Part shown: one piece after another, positions 11,952 to 23,125 of the stretch
Numbering within the stretch: the first letter of the stretch is position 1
Layout: every line of letters starts with the position of its first letter
Assembly (NCBI RefSeq): GCF_000321225.1
Contig: NW_004450483.1
Location: 522,347-586,346 of the forward strand
Direction of reading: 5' to 3'
Length of the DNA: 64,000 nt
From: Odobenus rosmarus divergens
Taxonomy: Eukaryota > Chordata > Mammalia > Carnivora > Odobenidae
Notes under the pieces: generated by a model
Database searches by the model: none
What the model saw: the letters and a program-made list of their open reading frames with translations, nothing else
What the model was told of the DNA's origin: nothing
Made by a program: the position numbers and the translations under genes

Positions 11952-12504
11952 AGATGATCCTATAATTTATCATACTAACAAGGATACTTCTGAAAGTGAA
12001 AAGGGGTGCTACTTAACTCATTAACTCTGCTGGGACAAGAGGCATAAGGCAGAATTGTCCTGAGCAAGTTGTGGTGGATGGACAAGCCATACATTATTAG
12101 AAAATTACGTTTGTGAAAGAAAAAAAAAAAAGAAAATTGCATTTGTATGCTTTCAGCCAATTAACTTTTTTTTCTTTTAGGGAAAATTGTATCTTATCAG
12201 TTTAATAGCTGTTGCTATATTATTTATGGGTTTAACTTACAGTTTTGTATTCAGGGTAAGAGAAACGAATGAAGGGTCTGCAGGAAGCCTATTTGTGTTC
12301 AGATAATTTAAGCATCCTTTTACTTGGGCTACTCTGTCCCTGACATTTCAGTTTCAGACTTTCTTGAGGAAGCATGGATATTCCAACAAAGTTTCCCACA
12401 GACCCTGCTCACGATAGATTGCTTCTGTTTGTGAAGGGCCCGGTGGGGGTGCATACCTGCAGGGTGGCAGGGGCTGAGCCAGGTTAGTTCACACATGCTC
12501 CCAG

Positions 12505-12625
12505 CAGGCGTGTGGGAGGTAGCATTGTCATTTCAAAGATGAAGAAAGTGAAGCAGGAAGGTGAGGAGCTTTCTGAAGTTCCTCAGCCAGTCAGTGGTGG
12601 CAGGACTACCACCCGAGTCTGCCCC
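12505..12625 (-). repeat. MIR-like remnant
   Basis: 'cattgtcatttcaaagatga' and the following 'agtggtggcaggactaccac' fit a minus-strand MIR core. Borders are approximate. Confidence 0.6.
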
Positions 12626-12764
12626 ACTGGGAAGTCCACACACCGTCCTAGAGACCACACTCTTCCGTCTCTGCTACGGACCGCTCTGCCTGTTACTTAC
12701 TATCCTGACTGGATGTCTGCTTTTCGGTTTTTATTTCCCTGATCTGTGAGCACAGGAAAGTGTG

Positions 12765-12808
12765 GTGCGTGCGTACGTGTGTGTGTGTGTGTGCGCGTGC
12801 GTGCGTAT
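12765..12808. repeat. Alternating purine-pyrimidine (GT/GC)n tract
   Basis: Forty-four bases alternate purine and pyrimidine without a break, mixing GT and GC steps ('gtgcgtgcgtacgtgtgt...gtgcgcgtgcgtgcgtat'). The tract ends 104 bp before the next exon. Confidence 0.92.
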
Positions 12809-12912
12809 CTTTTTACCTGTAACTCTGTTGTTGATCTTGTGTGGTGTGACTCATGGTCATTTCACCTTCCCATGTCTTCCTCCATCACCCCCACCTTCGT
12901 TGGATCTGACAG

Positions 12913-13157
12913 AAGAAGCCTGTGAGGAGGAGGTACGAGCCGTATGGGATGTATTCGGATGATGACGCCAACAGCGATGCCTCGAGTGTTTGCTCTGAGC
13001 GCTCGTACGGCTCCAGGAATGGTGGCATTCCCCATTATCTGCGGCAGACTGAGGACGTAGCAGAAGTTCTCAACCACTGTGCCAGTTCCAACTGGTCAGA
13101 AAGGAAAGAAGGGCTTCTAGGCCTGCAGAACTTACTGAAGAGCCAAAGAACACTGAG
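12913..13157 (+). CDS. CLASP2: CLASP2 exon: end of linker and start of TOG3
   Basis: The 245-bp exon runs from acceptor 'tctgacag' to donor 'gtgagg' and starts on a codon boundary. It reads KKPVRRRYEPYGMYSDDDAN, then SDASSVCSERSYGSRNGG, then IPHYLRQTEDVAEVLNHCAS, then SNWSERKEGLLGLQNLLKSQ RTL plus two bases of Ser. The first half is a basic patch and an acidic/Ser-rich segment with further GSK3/CK-type Ser spacing. The second half opens the TOG3 domain: its first HEAT repeat contains the NWSERKEGL loop, whose Trp is the usual tubulin-facing residue of TOG domains. VCSERSYGSRNGGIPHYLRQ distinguishes CLASP2 from CLASP1, which I recall as ACSERSYSSRNGSIPTYMRQ. Confidence 0.97.
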
Positions 13158-14950
13158 GTGAGGACAAGGAGGCCAAAGTCGTGAGCCAAGTTTGAAGTCC
13201 CGTATTACACTTAGCAGTGGTTTAAGGGGGCTCCCTGTCATTCAAGGAGTCCTTACTGAGTTCCAGGCGCGGGGGCAGGCACTGCGGGTGCTAAGATGAC
13301 TAAGACATGGTCTTTGCCTTCCAAGGACTTTGAAATATCTGACAAATACTCTATTAGGTTTATAAAACATTTGGTTCCGTTACAGTTCATATTTATCTGG
13401 TAGGTGTTATTTGAGAAGTCTTGATACAGTTTGCAAGTTAGGTAAAAAATAACTCTGCTGGTTGGTATGGTTCATTATACTTTGGAGTTGTGGGTAAAAT
13501 CATAGCAGTCTCAGCCTCAAATTTTGTAATATATGCATACATATAGTTTATAAACGTGTATAGTAACGAGATACTAAAATGGAGTACTTTAAAGTAGTAC
13601 CAGCATTATTACTAGAGTTGATTATTTTGCTTTTCTCTTTGCTTCTATATCTCACAAATTTTCTAAAATGAGCATGTATCGCACATACCAAAAAAGTATA
13701 TGTTTATACCATATTTCATCAAATCTGAGGCACGGTTGATACACTGCTATTTTATATCCCTCTAAGAAGAAATGCTGCTTATTAAACCATGGCAGTACTA
13801 ATACATCTTTGATTATAATATGAATCTCAAAATTACAGAGATGTTAAAATGTGAAAAATTGGGCAAGTTAGAATCCCTGAAGTACAGATATGATGTTCTT
13901 TGGAGATTTTTTCTAAGATAACCTGTGAGTGCGTAAGTTTATGGTCACGGGTAGGCTCTGCACAGCTAAGTGAACCTTGACTAGTGGATCCCTGTGCTGT
14001 AAGTGTGCCCACATCCGGTCTGTCCGACTCCACCTTGCTGTGTTCGTATCTGTTACGTGCCATTCCCCCACCGAGAGGTCTTGAGAAGTTTTGTCATATG
14101 CTTTCTGAAATGCACATAGCCTCTGATGCTCTAGTGAGCTGTCGAAAACAAAATGAGGATTAAAAAAAAAAGGATGGTTTGTTGAGATTATTATTCCTCA
14201 AAATCTGCTTAATTCTGGCGATCCTGGTTTCTTGATTTTTAGTGTTCACCAAGTATCCACTGAAGAATCTCTAGAAATCTGTTGGTTGGCATTGGTCTAA
14301 CTAGATCGTGTTGTTAATAATGTTAAAGGATCATCGAACCAACTGTCTTCATCTGTATGAAGGGGGTATTACTCAAGGGTGATTTGGGGAAGAGATGATG
14401 ACGCTTATTCAAGCCTTGAAGGAAAAATGGGACTCGGTAGTATATATAGGTAAGGGTCAGAAAAGGCAAAAGGGCACTAACAGGAAATGAATGTTTGCTT
14501 GGTCTCAGCAGTGGCAGGAATGGCAGCGTTTCCTCCTTTAATCCTCCCTGTGGCCATTTGTTTGATACAGATCTAAAGACATCCGAGTACTTGGTAGCAA
14601 AACTGAGATTAAAATCCAGGTCCATCTCACCCCAAAGCGCATGCTTTTCTTATACTTTATCCCATTGCCTTTCATCTGTGGTAGGTGGAAAACAGACCTC
14701 AAATGAAATGAGCGGGGATTTAGCTCAGGGCTTTGCCACTCCCATGTGTGCGAACTTTGGTAATCACTCTCTGAGATTCAGTTGCCTCATTTTGAGAGTC
14801 AAACTGTCATGGTTTTATATTTCTACTTGATTTCATCATGAATTAAATAAAATGATTCGTTTGTGAAAAAAGCTTTAAAAAAGCTGTCACTAATCTCAGT
14901 TTTGACTCATTAAATTCTAAATTTATTTATTTCCATTTTATTCCCTCTAG
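13158..14950 (+). other. CLASP2: CLASP2 intron (1.8 kb)
   Basis: The intron is mostly unique sequence. An ancient-repeat-like 'aggcactgcgggtgctaaga' occurs near 13270, and MIR-like remnants occur near 14510-14810 in both orientations. The acceptor is 'ttccctctag'. Confidence 0.82.
14510..14680 (-). repeat. MIR-like remnant
   Basis: 'actgagattaaaatccaggt' after a degraded AT-rich part fits a minus-strand MIR. A second short plus-strand MIR-like piece ('tttagctcagggctttgcca') follows near 14715-14810. Confidence 0.55.
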
Positions 14951-15014
14951 TCGAGTAGAATTGAAAAGATTGTGTGAGATCTTCACCCGAATGTTTGCTG
15001 ACCCTCACAGCAAG
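14951..15014 (+). CDS. CLASP2: CLASP2 exon: TOG3, second HEAT repeat
   Basis: The 64-bp exon runs from acceptor 'ttccctctag' to a consensus donor 'gtaagt'. Its first base completes a Ser codon. It then reads RVELKRLCEIFTRMFADPHS K and ends on a codon boundary. Joined to the previous exon it gives ...RTLSRVELKRLCEIF. These amphipathic residues belong to the TOG3 alpha-helical solenoid. Because the exon length is not a multiple of three, skipping it would shift the frame, so it should be constitutive. Confidence 0.96.
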
Positions 15015-17600
15015 GTAAGTCTGGGACTCGTGCCTGCCGATGCCCCCTCTGCATGCCCACGTGAGCTGTATAATACACTACTTAAGAGTGAGAGAGATAA
15101 TTCCTCATACAGATACAACAGTTTAGACCTTACAGATACAACACCAGCTTCAGCAGCTTATGTTATATCTTTTAAAAAAGACTTCTTGGGAACTTCACAT
15201 GTCCATAAAACTTGGAGCTAAATAAACTAAATAAAATTTGTTTTAAGAGTTAATGGAAAGAATAAGATATAGTCATATTCAGATGCTTTGGGGTACCTCC
15301 TGTTAGCCAAATAGTGGGCTAGGTGCTAGAATAAAAAATCATATTCTAATGCAATGCCTTTTTTTTTCTTAACAGAAATGAAAAAGATAATCAAGTCTAT
15401 AATTATTTTTTTTTGTACCCCATGTAGAATTTGCCTATATAGGACAAGATAAAAAAATAGAAGCATTTATGTAATGGATTTATTGAAAAATCAGGTTAAG
15501 CTATTTCTCCAAATAGAATTTTCCTGTCCCCAAGAATTTGCCCGATGGTGGCCACCTAGCTGGCATCCACACTCCCGGGGTCCAAGGAGAGCACTGAGTC
15601 CTGAGGGGGGGATCCCTGCTGGGAGGAGAACACCCCTGACTATGACCCAGGAATGGTGCTGAGAGAGGGACCCTTTACAGAAGCTTGCTTGGAGTTTAGA
15701 TTTGAAACAAATACCATTAGTTTGGGAGGAATCCTAGTTGGATGCTTTTAGAGAAAGAAAAGGGGGGGATTGAGTTTATTGGGCAAGTTTAAAGGATGGA
15801 TAAAGGACAGGACCAGAAGTGCAAAAATTGGTAGAACCTTAAGTCAGCATAACCAAATCTCATATGCTTGACAGTGCAGGATTTCATGATCTCAAACCAC
15901 AGTTTTCCTAGTAAAAATGGTCTCTTGTAAGTCTTATGGGGAGGAGAGCTGTCATGGCCAGAAAGTGCAGCCAGTTATTGTGACCTCCTTTCCTTTCCTG
16001 CCCTGTCTTTCTCATCAGAGTCATCAGACATGCTCTGTCCAGTCATTCAGCACTCAGTACTTGCTCTGGGCTAGGGACACAGAAAACAACACGGGACCCG
16101 TGTTCTTCGAGATGCTCATGGGAGCCTAGGAGAATGAATGTGGGGGTTCTCTTTTTTCTGCAGGGGTAGTGGGTGGGAGACAGCAGTTCTCCTCGGTACT
16201 GGTCTTGAAGCATGTCTTAAAATTCCTGTGATGAACCTCACAGCAAGGTTAACATTAAAAACATAAGTAGAATCCAAGAAAGGTTGAATTCTGGGGCCAC
16301 AGAGATATCCAAAGATACAATTATCACTATTTTTCTCTAAGATAGTGTTTAAAAGCAGGAAGACTGGGGCACCTGGGTGGCTCAGTCAGTTGAGCATCAG
16401 ACTCTTGATCTCGGCTCAGGTCTTGATCACAGGGTCATGAGTTTGGGCCCTGTGTTGGACTCCATGCTGGGCGTGGAGCCTACTTCCAAAAAAAGGGGGG
16501 GGGGCAGGAAGATTTTAAGCATAAGATTCATAAGAGTTAGAGCATAAGGGATGTTAGGTAGTATGGAGCATTGATGAAATTTCTGTTACCTGTCACCTCT
16601 AGATTGCTGATTCAGAACCAGAATGTGAGGATAAAGAAGGAAATTTGTTTCCATCAGAAGGCTCTTGTACAGTGAGTTTGGAGGTCTCAGTTTAGTTAAT
16701 ATTTGCTAGCTGCCTTTGAACTAAGCCAGGAATCCCATAGCTGGGGGCTCAGTGAGTTTTTTTTCTGAGCTGTCTCACGGGAGACCCCTGGTGGTTAATA
16801 GTTGCTGTGCTAGAACTGAGTAGGTATATAATAGCTGGGCTGTCCCAGTAGAGCATGACTCATTTATTAGCCAAGTAGGGGACACAGTGCTACTTATCTC
16901 TCTGAAATCGGTTCGAGGATAGTCCACTGTGGACTCTTATCTCACCTTATACAGCATTAATGATTGCACAGCAGCATGAGAATTATGTGGACTGTATCTT
17001 TTATTCTAAGCCATAATTTTTTATAAAGACTATATTGACTTTTATAATATCTTTTTATATTGTATTACTTTACAATATCTGAATTGGCCTACATCGAAAT
17101 CTACAATGCTCAAGGTTTTTTTCCTCCCTCATCTTGTAACATTACTTGTTGAATGCTAGATAATGGACAGTAATAGTATGGAATTCTGATGGTTAAGAGA
17201 CTTTTTTTTTTTTTTTTTTTAAGAGGAAGGAAGGATGGAAGGAAGAGAGGCCTCCAGGATTAAACTAATACCTTTCAGCAAAGTTAATTTCTCTCGGTAC
17301 TGAATTTTGAAGGCATATTGAGGGAGGGGAGAGTATCAGTATCAGTTTGTAATCTTTTCAGGTCTTTTAAGAAACTGCATGAAAATGGTTATTAATTCAC
17401 TGTGGACTAACATGGAATTTGTTTTGTTGCATGGCCTGGTTTGCGGTGGAATTCACAACAGAGAGTAAGTTCCGATCCTTTTTCCTTTATTTTTTTTAAT
17501 ACATTTGTCTCCTCTAATATGACCAGTCCATTTTTAATAGAGACTTTGGAGGAAATTATGAATTACATATGTGAAATACTTGGTTTTCATTTGTGCCTAG
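15015..17600 (+). other. CLASP2: CLASP2 intron (2.6 kb)
   Basis: The intron contains one plus-strand CAN-SINE near 16366, an ancient dispersed-repeat-like segment near 16030-16135, a T19 run at 17202-17220 and a purine-rich stretch after it. The acceptor is 'tgtgcctag'. Confidence 0.85.
16366..16499 (+). repeat. CAN-SINE
   Basis: The head 'ggggcacctgggtggctcag' and B-box region 'agggtcatgagtttgggccc' are followed by 'gtggagcctacttccaaaaa' and a G-rich end. The CT-rich tail is absent, as in older copies. Confidence 0.9.
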
Positions 17601-17764
17601 GTTTTCAGTATGTTTTTGGAGACTCTTGTGGATTTTATTATAATTCATAAGGATGACTTGCAAGACTGGCTTTTTGTTCTTCTCACACAATTACTTAAGA
17701 AAATGGGAGCAGATTTACTTGGATCTGTGCAAGCAAAAGTTCAGAAGGCTCTAGATGTCACCAG
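17601..17764 (+). CDS. CLASP2: CLASP2 exon: TOG3 core (VFSMFLETLVDF..)
   Basis: The 164-bp exon runs from acceptor 'tgtgcctag' to donor 'gtaagg'. It reads VFSMFLETLVDFIIIHKDDL, then QDWLFVLLTQLLKKMGADLL, then GSVQAKVQKALDVT plus two bases of Arg. These are central HEAT helices of TOG3. The III before HKDDL is a CLASP2 feature (CLASP1 has IQV as I recall). Oddity: the splice joins ...DPHSK directly to VFSM, whereas CLASP1 reads DPHGKRVFSM in my memory. There is no in-frame AG one codon upstream that would add Arg, so either this is the normal CLASP2 form or one codon differs. Confidence 0.96.
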
Positions 17765-17794
17765 GTAAGGTTTTAGAGGCCAGACCATTTTTTT

Positions 17795-18760
17795 CCCCAG
17801 CTTTTGATATACAACTGACATACAATGTCGTGTAAGTTTGAAGTATATAACGTGATGGTTTGACACATGTGTATATTGCTGAATGATTACCACAACGTTA
17901 GTTAACATATCCTTCACTCACATAATTGCCATTCTTTTGTTGTGGTGGTGGTAAGAACATTTCAGATCTATTCTCTTAGCAACTTTCAAGTGTGTAATAC
18001 GGTATCATTAATTGGAATCACCATTCTGTACTTTAGATCCCCAAGGCTGATTCATGTTGTAACTGGAAGCCTGTACCCCTTAACCAACATCTCCCCATTT
18101 TTCCTACCCTGTACTCTCTGGCAATCACCATTCTACTCTACTTTTAGGGATTTGGCTTTTGGGAGAGGGCGTGGCGTGGGGATTCCACATACAAGCCTGA
18201 TCATGCTTTATTTGTCTTTCTCTGTCTGGCTTATTTCACTTAGCATAATGCCCTCAGGGTCCATCCATGTTGTCACAAATGGCAGCATTTTCTTCTTTTT
18301 TATGACCAAATAATATTCCTTTGTGTTTTGTTTTTTTTCCATTCTTTTGTTGACAGACACTTAGGTTGTTTTGTACCTTGGCTATTGTAAATAATGCTAC
18401 AGTGACCATGAGGTCGAGATAGTGGTTTCATTCCCTTTGGTTACATACCCAGAGGTGGAGTTCCTGGATCATATGATGTTTCTATTTTTAATTTTTTGAG
18501 GAACCTGTACTATTTTCTGTAGTGGCTGCACCAGTTGACATTCCCACCCACAGTGCAGAAGGGCTCCCTTTTCTCCACGTCCTTGCCAACACTTGTTCTC
18601 TCTTGTCTTTTTGATGATAGCTAGGAGCTGTGAGGTGATACCTCCTTGTGGTTTTGCTTTGCATTTCCCTGATAGTGATGTTGAGCATTTCGTGTATTTG
18701 TTGGCCATTTGGATGTCATCTTTGGGAAAATGTCTCTTCACGTGGGCTAGACCATGTTGA
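17795..18760 (-). mobile_element. Old L1M-type LINE, 3' part
   Basis: The reverse complement is a familiar ancient mammalian L1 3' end. It includes text such as 'tggccaacaaatacacgaaa', 'gggaaatgcaaagcaaaacc', 'gtgggaatgtcaactggtgc', 'atgatccaggaactccacct', 'tggatggaccctgagggcat' and, at the far end, 'attgtatgtcagttgtatat'. The minus-strand reading around 18480-18740 still resembles the ORF2 C-terminus (ANKYTKCSTSLSGKCKAKPQ; WQGRGEKGALLHCGWECQLV), but it is broken and not functional. The element begins only about 30 bp after an exon donor. Confidence 0.92.
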
Positions 18761-19537
18761 TGTTACAAGACTCTCATAGGTGGTTTCTTGCCATTCTCTT
18801 CTTACCCATGGTTTTGTCATCTGCTTGAATAAGTACTCTCTTATACGATTTCCACATTCTTTTGTTAACATATTTGTTGAAATGTTCCTGCATTTGATGA
18901 GATGAAATACCCATATCCTCCTTGAGCTGGTATTTTTGTGAACGCTCAAGACAAATTAAAAACAAATATAAAGCCTTGCAAATTGATTCTCTTCTCTTTG
19001 AAAGACATTTGAGTATTTATTTATATCCTTCTGAATACCTCAGTATTTTTAATACTTCCAACTTCTTATAAGTCATACTAGAAATTTTTCTAGCCACGTG
19101 TGATGTACCTTTTGTCCAGGTATGATCTCTATTAGATTCATTAGCTCGGAGATTGCTAACACAGCAGTTGTAACCCTCTGGCTGTTGTGAAGAAAGAGAG
19201 AGGATCTGTGGGGACTCAGAGGCATGTGAAAAACTGACCATGTGCTGTCATTGTTGAGCAACCTCTAATCAATTATCTCTACAGTTGTAGGTCCTCAACA
19301 TACAAGTATTAGAACTTAAACGACCTCAGAAGACACTTGGCTGTAATGTCTTCATTATGATTTGGTGGAAGATAGAAGCTTGTGTGTCAGATCAATGAAT
19401 TTTTAAATGAATAAACAAATGACTTCAGAGCAGATAATTCCCATCAGTACAGTAACTTTTATACAACCCAGTTACTATCCATTGGGTGATGACTGCATAT
19501 CATAGAATTTCCAAAACGGAAGGACCCTTCCTCATTT

Positions 19538-19723
19538 TATTTTTTTAAATATTTTATTTAGTTATTTGACAGAGAGAGCACACAAGCAGGGGGAGCAGCA
19601 GGCAGAGGGAGAAGCAGGCTCCCCGCTGAGCAGGGAGCCCGATGCAGGGCTCGATCCCCAGGACTCTGGGATCATGACCTGAGCCGAAGGCAGACGCTTA
19701 CCATCTGAACCACCCAGGCACCC
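19538..19723 (-). repeat. CAN-SINE with target-site duplication
   Basis: The copy reads in reverse: 'ttaaatattttatttagtta', GA-rich stretch, 'gctgagcagggagcccgatg', 'gggatcatgacctgagccga', 'gaaccacccaggcacccc'. A 13-bp direct repeat 'cccttcctcattt' flanks it at 19525-19537 and 19724-19736, so insertion by retrotransposition is clear. This is the gctcagcaggga subtype seen in arctoid carnivores. Confidence 0.94.
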
Positions 19724-19736
19724 CCCTTCCTCATTT

Positions 19737-19850
19737 ATTAATGAGGAAACAGACTTTACTTGACTTGCCCGGGTCACATTCTGTGTTAGTGGCAGGCTGG
19801 GGGCTGGAATCCAGGCCTGCTGGTTGTTGCTCCGTTGTCTGTTCCTCTGA
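19737..19850 (-). repeat. MIR-like remnant
   Basis: 'attaatgaggaaacagactt' and 'gctggaatccaggcctgctg' fit a minus-strand MIR. The SINE at 19538 inserted at its edge. Confidence 0.65.
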
Positions 19851-20664
19851 CTGCAGGCTGGTCTGTGGGCAGGCATCTTCCTGTAGGAGGGTGTGGATAG
19901 CCTTTGCACTTTTTCTTTCCTCTCTGGCTCCCTCAGCATAAACTCCCCTGCCATCATCCCCCACGCATGCGTCTGTTAGATGTCTCTGACAGCAAAACAT
20001 GCGTTTGTTCCTCTACACACTGATGCCGACTGTTTGCTTTTGGTCCCTGACCCTGTAGATCTGTATCATCTGTGCTGCTACAGAATTTTATTATCCAAAT
20101 AGATCCCTTTTGATTTTCACTGAGGTCAGTGTAATATACTATATTTACAATAAGCCTTTCAAATGCCATCCCTCCTTGGGTTGAGTAAGTTTAGTGGAAT
20201 TAGGGAACATACCTAGTGATACCAGTGTTATCAGTGGATTTGTAAAGTTTCAACCGGGGATTGACTAGAGGGGTGAGGCTGATCCAGCTTATAATAACTG
20301 AGTGAAGAGACAGGAGGGAGGGTGATGCGTGGGCCGGGGAGCTGCCATGTTGGCATGTGGGCCCAGTGGTACCAGACTTCTCAAGAAAGGTCAGAAATGT
20401 GGGTTAAGGCAACACATTTGAGGGGTTTTTTTGTTTGTTTTTTTGTTTTGTTTTGTTTTTTAATGACACTCTAAAAGCCAAATAAAACATTTGTGAGCCA
20501 GACTTGGCCTAAAGGTCGCTTCCTTAATATAGGTGAATTTATGAATGGCAAAACCATTCAGAGTTTAGGGATGGCAAGAATGTTAAGATTCTACTCCTAA
20601 ACTTTGGTGATTAAGGAAAACCCTGTTATTATTTTCCTGGATGCCTCTTCCCTTTAAGAATCCT

Positions 20665-20821
20665 ATGGTCTCTGAGAAACAAACTGAGGGTTCTGGGGGG
20701 CGGGGGGATGGGTTAGCCTGGCGATGGGTATTAAAGAGAGCACTGGGTGTTATACGCAAACAATGAATCATGGAACACTACATCAAATAAATAGATGAGA
20801 GATAGATAGAGGGGGAAAAAA
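20665..20821 (+). mobile_element. 5'-truncated carnivore L1, 3' UTR stub
   Basis: The stub contains 'gatgggttagcctggcgatg', 'agcactgggtgttatacgca' and 'acaatgaatcatggaacact', the 3' UTR end of carnivore L1, then an A-rich tail with GATA-like repeats. A 9-bp direct repeat 'aagaatcct' flanks it at 20656-20664 and 20822-20830. It carries no coding part. Confidence 0.85.
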
Positions 20822-22046
20822 AAGAATCCTCTTCTGGGTAGATTTGGTCTAAGTCTCTAGAACACATTCATCATTCCCATTTCCTCGGCAGCTGAGATGC
20901 TTAGCTGTTTAAGCATATTTAGGATCAGTCCGTGAGTACTGGGGGCAGGGGTGAGGGGTCTCCACGCTGGCTGTGAGGGGTTCCTGAGGTGATAGGCCTA
21001 ATTGTGATCTGTTTCCTTTCCTTTGGCTGTGCCTAACCATGGGCACATTTCCAGATTAAACACACCAGTTTATACTTCAGTGGATTCTCCATTCTCCCCT
21101 TGCTGCAGAAGAAAAGAGAGGCGTTTTGTGTGTGGTTTGTCAACCTTGTTTCTTTAATTTATAGGCAGTATGAGTCAGAGAGTCCGAAAAAAGCAGTGCA
21201 TTCCCTCAGCCCATCATAACAGATGTTCACTTTGCACAGTTTTTCCTGTTAGTGTGGAAGGTGTGTCTGCATTTTCCCACATGGACACCATTCTGCACTT
21301 TTAAACTAATGCTAGTGATTGCAGCACTTGAAGGGAGAGAGCACAGATTTTTGCTAGCCAGGAGCCCTCAGGGTTACTCAGTTAATGTCGAAAATGTGAA
21401 GCGGCTACAAGAAATGAGCTCAGGAACAGTCCAGAAGTGGAGCAGGAGAGGGGCTCCGAAGGCCCTGGCTTCTGCATATGTGTTGTGGCTGGATGGGGAG
21501 TTCCCTTGCTGGGTCTCTCATGGGCACTCAGCTGCGGTGACTCCACAGAACAGAGACCATAAGCAGTTGCCCAGTGGGACCAAGGGAGGACAGCGTGGTT
21601 AGCCTTAGCAAGGTCAGCGGTAAGCAGCCCAGTCAGGATGTAAATTCAGATTTGGGAATTGGAAGTGCTTCTCATGAAGCAATATTCAGAAAGGTAGCTA
21701 GAGAGAAGATGAGCAGATCCCTTAGAAGGCAGGTAGGAATCTCTTCCTTAGTTTATTGCTTGGTCTTAATTTTTAAAATAGCATAACTCAAAGTAAGTGG
21801 AGTGTGTGTTTGGGGACTTTTAGCAGATTTTCCTTTTTCTGAATTTTCCATATAGTGTGTATTACTCTAGTATTTATATAAAATGAAAGGTACAATTAGT
21901 AAACTTAGTCAACTAAGGTCAGGCTTGCTTTTATATAAATTAGATTCATCTATAATGGTATATTTTCGTTACTGATACAGTTTTACATTACTTTTTCTAA
22001 TAAGCCTTTCTTTAAAACTGAGTTTTTTTTCTTCTCTTAAACCTAG

Positions 22047-22125
22047 GGACTCCTTTCCATTTGATCAACAGTTTAACATTTTGATGAGATTTATTGTGGA
22101 TCAAACTCAAACTCCTAACCTCAAG
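22047..22125 (+). CDS. CLASP2: CLASP2 exon: TOG3 (DSFPFDQQFNILMRF..)
   Basis: The 79-bp exon runs from acceptor 'aacctag' to donor 'gttggt'. Its first G completes Arg, giving ...ALDVTR, then DSFPFDQQFNILMRFIVDQT QTPNLK, and it ends on a codon boundary. DSFPFDQQF is the CLASP2 form (CLASP1: ESFPNDLQF as I recall). The donor 'gttggt' departs from consensus at +3, but the AAG before it fits. The exon adds HEAT helices of TOG3. Confidence 0.96.
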
Positions 22126-23125
22126 GTTGGTAACTATTTGTCATTAGAGTTCAACCTCTATAAGTCAGATTTGCTTAAAATGTACTTTTTTGTTCATGAT
22201 TCATATTTGGCTGTTATGAATAAATCTGTGAGCATCTTTGCACAACTATTTGGGAATGTGTTCCCATTTCTCTTGGTTGAGTAGCTAGGAGAAAAGTTGT
22301 TGGTTTACTGGGTAGTAGGTGTTTAACTTTATTCTAAACTGCAGAAATGGTTACGCCATATTATATTCCTACCGGCAATATAACGGGAGGACCAGTCGTT
22401 CCACAGCCTACCAACATTTGGGTATTATTACTGTTTTTCACGGTATTTAAACTAGAAAGCTCTGATGTGTTGAGATAAGGTATCTTATTGGAATGTTTTC
22501 AATGTTAACATTCTAACACATGAAAATTAATTGTTACCTATTTTGGAAAATCGTATCTACGATAACAAGACTGAATCTGAGGGAGGGTGTGTGTTCATTT
22601 GAATGAGGTCACATACATCAACTGTTCTTTGATTGTTAACTTTTGTTGGGGTTTTAGGATAGGCCCAATAAATAATAACTCTCTTCTCCAAAGGTGCAAG
22701 CCCACTGAAGCATCAGTGGAGAAGTTAAGCAGAGTATCAGCTTGATCGCTGAAAATGCTCCCTTGCAAGACATGGCCAAGGTTGTGTAAAAAACAAAGCT
22801 AAGTACTTCACGGTCAGTGGCAGCGCTGGAAATCCCGCAGCCTGCCCGTGGGGGCTCATGCCCTGCAGGTGTCTTGCCGCATACGGAAGGAGCAGAGTGT
22901 GCCTCCAGTCTAAAACTGAAGAGGATTGAGCTTTATGCCACTCGCCCTGTTCCCAGACTTAACTATCCAGTCATTTCATGCTTTTGTCCCTGGTGGACGC
23001 TGCTCCCTGTGCAAACATAAATCCAGGAGGAAGGAGGTGTCCCCTCAAGAGTATTTACTTTGATCAGAATTCTATTCACAGGTTCATAAAGTGTGCTTAA
23101 TGTTTATAATTATTGGATCTTTCAG
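22126..23125 (+). other. CLASP2: CLASP2 intron (1.0 kb)
   Basis: The intron holds a decayed L1 fragment at about 22150-22445 and otherwise unassigned sequence. The acceptor is 'ggatctttcag'. Confidence 0.85.
22150..22445 (-). mobile_element. Old L1M-type fragment, heavily decayed
   Basis: 'ggctgttatgaataaatctg', 'cccatttctcttggttgagt' and 'gcctaccaacatttgggtat' are degraded versions of the reverse-complemented L1 ORF2/3' UTR text that is better preserved at 17795-18760. Confidence 0.7.

Larger units (their letters stand above)
9683..12912 (+). other. CLASP2: CLASP2 intron (3.2 kb)
   Basis: The intron contains poly-T and poly-pyrimidine runs (near 9970-10020 and 11770-11792), an (AT)n stretch near 10295, a (GT)n-(AT)n tract at 11919-11951, a MIR-like remnant near 12505 and a long alternating purine-pyrimidine tract at 12765-12808. 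No CAN-SINE was recognised. Confidence 0.85.
17765..22046 (+). other. CLASP2: CLASP2 intron (4.3 kb)
   Basis: Close to the donor lies a ~970-bp old L1 3' part on the minus strand (17795-18760). A minus-strand CAN-SINE with target-site duplication is at 19538, next to a MIR-like remnant, and a short plus-strand L1 stub is at 20665. Open frames near 18469-18965 on the minus strand are decayed L1 ORF2 and flanking noise. The acceptor is 'ttaaacctag'. Confidence 0.87.

Noticed and set aside
12913..13157. Assignment to CLASP1
   Set aside because: Paralog-specific stretches (GGIPHYLRQ, III before HKDDL, RDGG..ASPATEGRGG, LLKITREDSLGVWEE) agree with CLASP2 at every exon.
18469..18965. Overlapping minus-strand open frames of 60-90 codons
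   Set aside because: They lie in, or just past, a decayed L1 ORF2/3' UTR; the readable part resembles the L1 ORF2 C-terminus and is not a gene.
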